64,000 nt of DNA from Nitrospira lenta (GTDB lineage: Bacteria; Nitrospirota; Nitrospiria; Nitrospirales; Nitrospiraceae). The notes under the pieces were generated by a model, which saw only the letters and a list, made by a program, of their open reading frames with translations, had not been told where the DNA came from and did not search any database. The position numbers and the translations under genes were made by a program. Where the stretch lies: the NCBI RefSeq assembly GCF_900403705.1, contig NZ_OUNR01000002.1:1-64000 (forward strand), read 5' to 3'. Of this stretch, positions 62,732 to 64,000 are shown piece after piece. How positions within the stretch are numbered: the stretch's first letter is position 1; every line of letters begins with the position of its first letter.

Positions 62732-63346
62732 ATGGACCGGCCAAATATCTCAGGGGAACAGCAGGCGCAAGAACAATTCGGCACATCCAACCGAGCCGCC
62801 GCATTTCACGCCAATCAGGTTCTGGATCATTTGAATGGTCCGATGCAGCAGTTCATCGCTCGCCAAGAAATGGCCTTCATTGCCACGGCCAGCGCCGGTG
62901 GCGCATGCGATTGCTCCTTTCGTGCCGGCACCAGAGGATTCGTTGCGGTGCTGGACGAGAAGACTCTGGTGTATCCGGAATATCGAGGCAACGGCGTGCT
63001 GGCCAGTGTGGGCAACATCCTGGAGAACCCCCACATCGGCATAATTTTTCTCGACTACTATCTGACGACGATGGGTCTCCACGTCAACGGAAAGGCGCAC
63101 ATCCTGACTCCGGGCGAGATCGAAAGCCTGCCGCATCTCCCTGCGGGCATGCTCGAATCCATACAGACCAAAGGCGGCCGGCGGCCGGAAGCCTGGATCC
63201 TGGTGAACGTCGAAGAAGCCTATGTCCATTGCTCCAAACATGTGCCGCTCATGAAGCGGCTGGATAAGCACATCGCCTGGGGCAGTGACGATGAGTTCGT
63301 CAAAGGGGGAGACTATTTTCAGGTAAAGAAAAAACCGAGGAGTTGA
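62732..63346 (+). CDS. Pyridoxamine 5'-phosphate oxidase-like flavin-binding protein
   Basis: 204 aa; AAGGAG 8 nt before ATG 62732. Split-barrel fold: QQFIARQEMAFIATASAGGACDCSFRAG (PNPOx start), GFVAVLDEKTLVYPEYRGNGVLASVGNILENPHIGIIFLDYY, LHVNGKAHIL. Resembles PNPOx-like proteins of the pyridoxamine-phosphate-oxidase-related class (flavin or haem binding) rather than PdxH itself. Isolated gene. Confidence 0.85.
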   Translation: MDRPNISGEQQAQEQFGTSNRAAAFHANQVLDHLNGPMQQFIARQEMAFIATASAGGACDCSFRAGTRGFVAVLDEKTLVYPEYRGNGVLASVGNILENPHIGIIFLDYYLTTMGLHVNGKAHILTPGEIESLPHLPAGMLESIQTKGGRRPEAWILVNVEEAYVHCSKHVPLMKRLDKHIAWGSDDEFVKGGDYFQVKKKPRS

Positions 63347-63377
63347 ACAGGCAATCGGCCCGCTCAGGTTGGACTCA

Positions 63378-64000
63378 CTACGGACAAACCGCCACCGCCG
63401 CGATCTCGCTGAGTGACGATTGGATATCGCTCAAGATCTGGTTCCGACTATCGTCAAACGACAAATAGCCCATAAAGCTGTGACCGCCGGAGTACAGCGG
63501 CGTGAACGACGTCAGAATCGGATTCGGCCCCCAGTTGGTATTGGCATCGAGCGTCGACGGCAAGATTAGGTTAATCGCTCCGATCAACAGATCCCCATTC
63601 GATGTTCGATACCGGCCATTCCCCTTCACCATGGTATCCGGCGTGGCGACCCCGACAATCTTCAGCGCGCCGGCCGCAGGGGTTGGCGACGGCGACGGTC
63701 CCACCGCCGCATCGTACGCGGCATTGGCATAGAGATTCCCCTGGGAATGCGGCACGACGACCACGCGGCGACACAACGGCGGAGTCATCTGCGCTCGATA
63801 CGCCGCCGCATGACGCTGCACCGCCGCCTGATCGATCTGGTTCGCCTGCGTCATGGGCCCCTGCAACAGGGCCGCCATTGTCGGGCCGAGTGAGGCGAAC
63901 GTTTCCAGCTTTCGCCACATATCGGACGGGTTCACACCCAACCGTTGCTGTCCGGCCTCCGTGAAATCTTTGACTGCTCCCGACGTGGGATTATAGTTCA
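63378..64000 (-). CDS. Alpha/beta hydrolase (lipase-like), 5' part beyond the window
   Basis: The frame runs off the right edge (at least 207 aa seen). Nucleophile elbow VVVVPHSQGNLYANAAYDAA (HSQGN in place of GxSxG), as in lipases and DUF-type secreted hydrolases; later YSGGHSFMGYL may supply the histidine. C-terminus is ...SEIAAVAVCP. The N-terminus, including any signal peptide, is not in the window. Confidence 0.75.
   Translation of the reverse strand, partial: NYNPTSGAVKDFTEAGQQRLGVNPSDMWRKLETFASLGPTMAALLQGPMTQANQIDQAAVQRHAAAYRAQMTPPLCRRVVVVPHSQGNLYANAAYDAAVGPSPSPTPAAGALKIVGVATPDTMVKGNGRYRTSNGDLLIGAINLILPSTLDANTNWGPNPILTSFTPLYSGGHSFMGYLSFDDSRNQILSDIQSSLSEIAAVAVCP

Overview
The window reads as chromosomal DNA of a Gram-negative, GC-rich environmental bacterium, most likely a member of the Nitrospira lineage. 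That assignment is inference from gene content: outer-membrane porins with molybdate-type ABC transporters, a LexA/RecA-like/PolB cassette, decayed REP-associated transposases, VF530, YaeQ and many lipoproteins. There is no rRNA, no CRISPR array and no intact insertion sequence. One tRNA-Met(CAU) is present.

Layout. 0-9.6 kb: a lipoprotein with a beta-propeller-like half, lying between two relics of a REP-associated tyrosine transposase; an archaemetzincin-like protein without its zinc motif; a membrane metallophosphoesterase with a GAF domain and a 52-aa partner; small secreted or unknown proteins. 9.6-19 kb: a hybrid sensor kinase, phospholipase A1 (pldA), an AraC regulator divergent from an alpha/beta hydrolase, threonine ammonia-lyase behind a likely transcription attenuator, and an orphan ModA-like binding protein followed by a haem-binding Tll0287-type protein. 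19-23 kb: two Rrf2 regulators with an NmrA-like reductase, a cupin and an old yellow enzyme, probably a redox or electrophile response region. 23-32 kb: scattered small genes, a frameshifted DCC1 gene, an RNB-domain nuclease, a fatty acid desaturase, a lipoprotein with a possible sugar-hydrolase barrel, and an HNH nuclease.

32-42 kb: a subtilase with C-terminal repeats and a JDVT-CTERM-like tail next to a glutamic intramembrane protease (a sorting pair), a predicted outer-membrane protein, YchF-VF530-YaeQ, a duplicated-domain exported protein and an eIF1/SUI1 protein. 42-45.5 kb: tRNA-Met and an SOS-type cassette whose LexA-like repressor and two small genes are intact, while its RecA-like ATPase and family-B DNA polymerase are frameshifted remnants.

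45.7-62.5 kb is the most coherent block: two divergent oxyanion-uptake loci. The minus-strand locus encodes an XRE regulator with a binding-protein-like sensor domain, a ModA-like lipoprotein, an accessory lipoprotein, a porin, ModA, a small lipoprotein, ModB and ModC. The plus-strand locus encodes a paralogous porin, a ModA-like protein, a paralogous accessory lipoprotein, an SsuA/TauA-type binding protein, its ATPase and permease, then a translationally coupled sensor kinase and sigma54 response regulator. The same porin, binding protein and lipoprotein trio is thus paired with two different ABC transporters, and a similar promoter/operator sequence lies at both divergent promoters. The window ends with a flavin-binding PNPOx-like protein and a truncated alpha/beta hydrolase.
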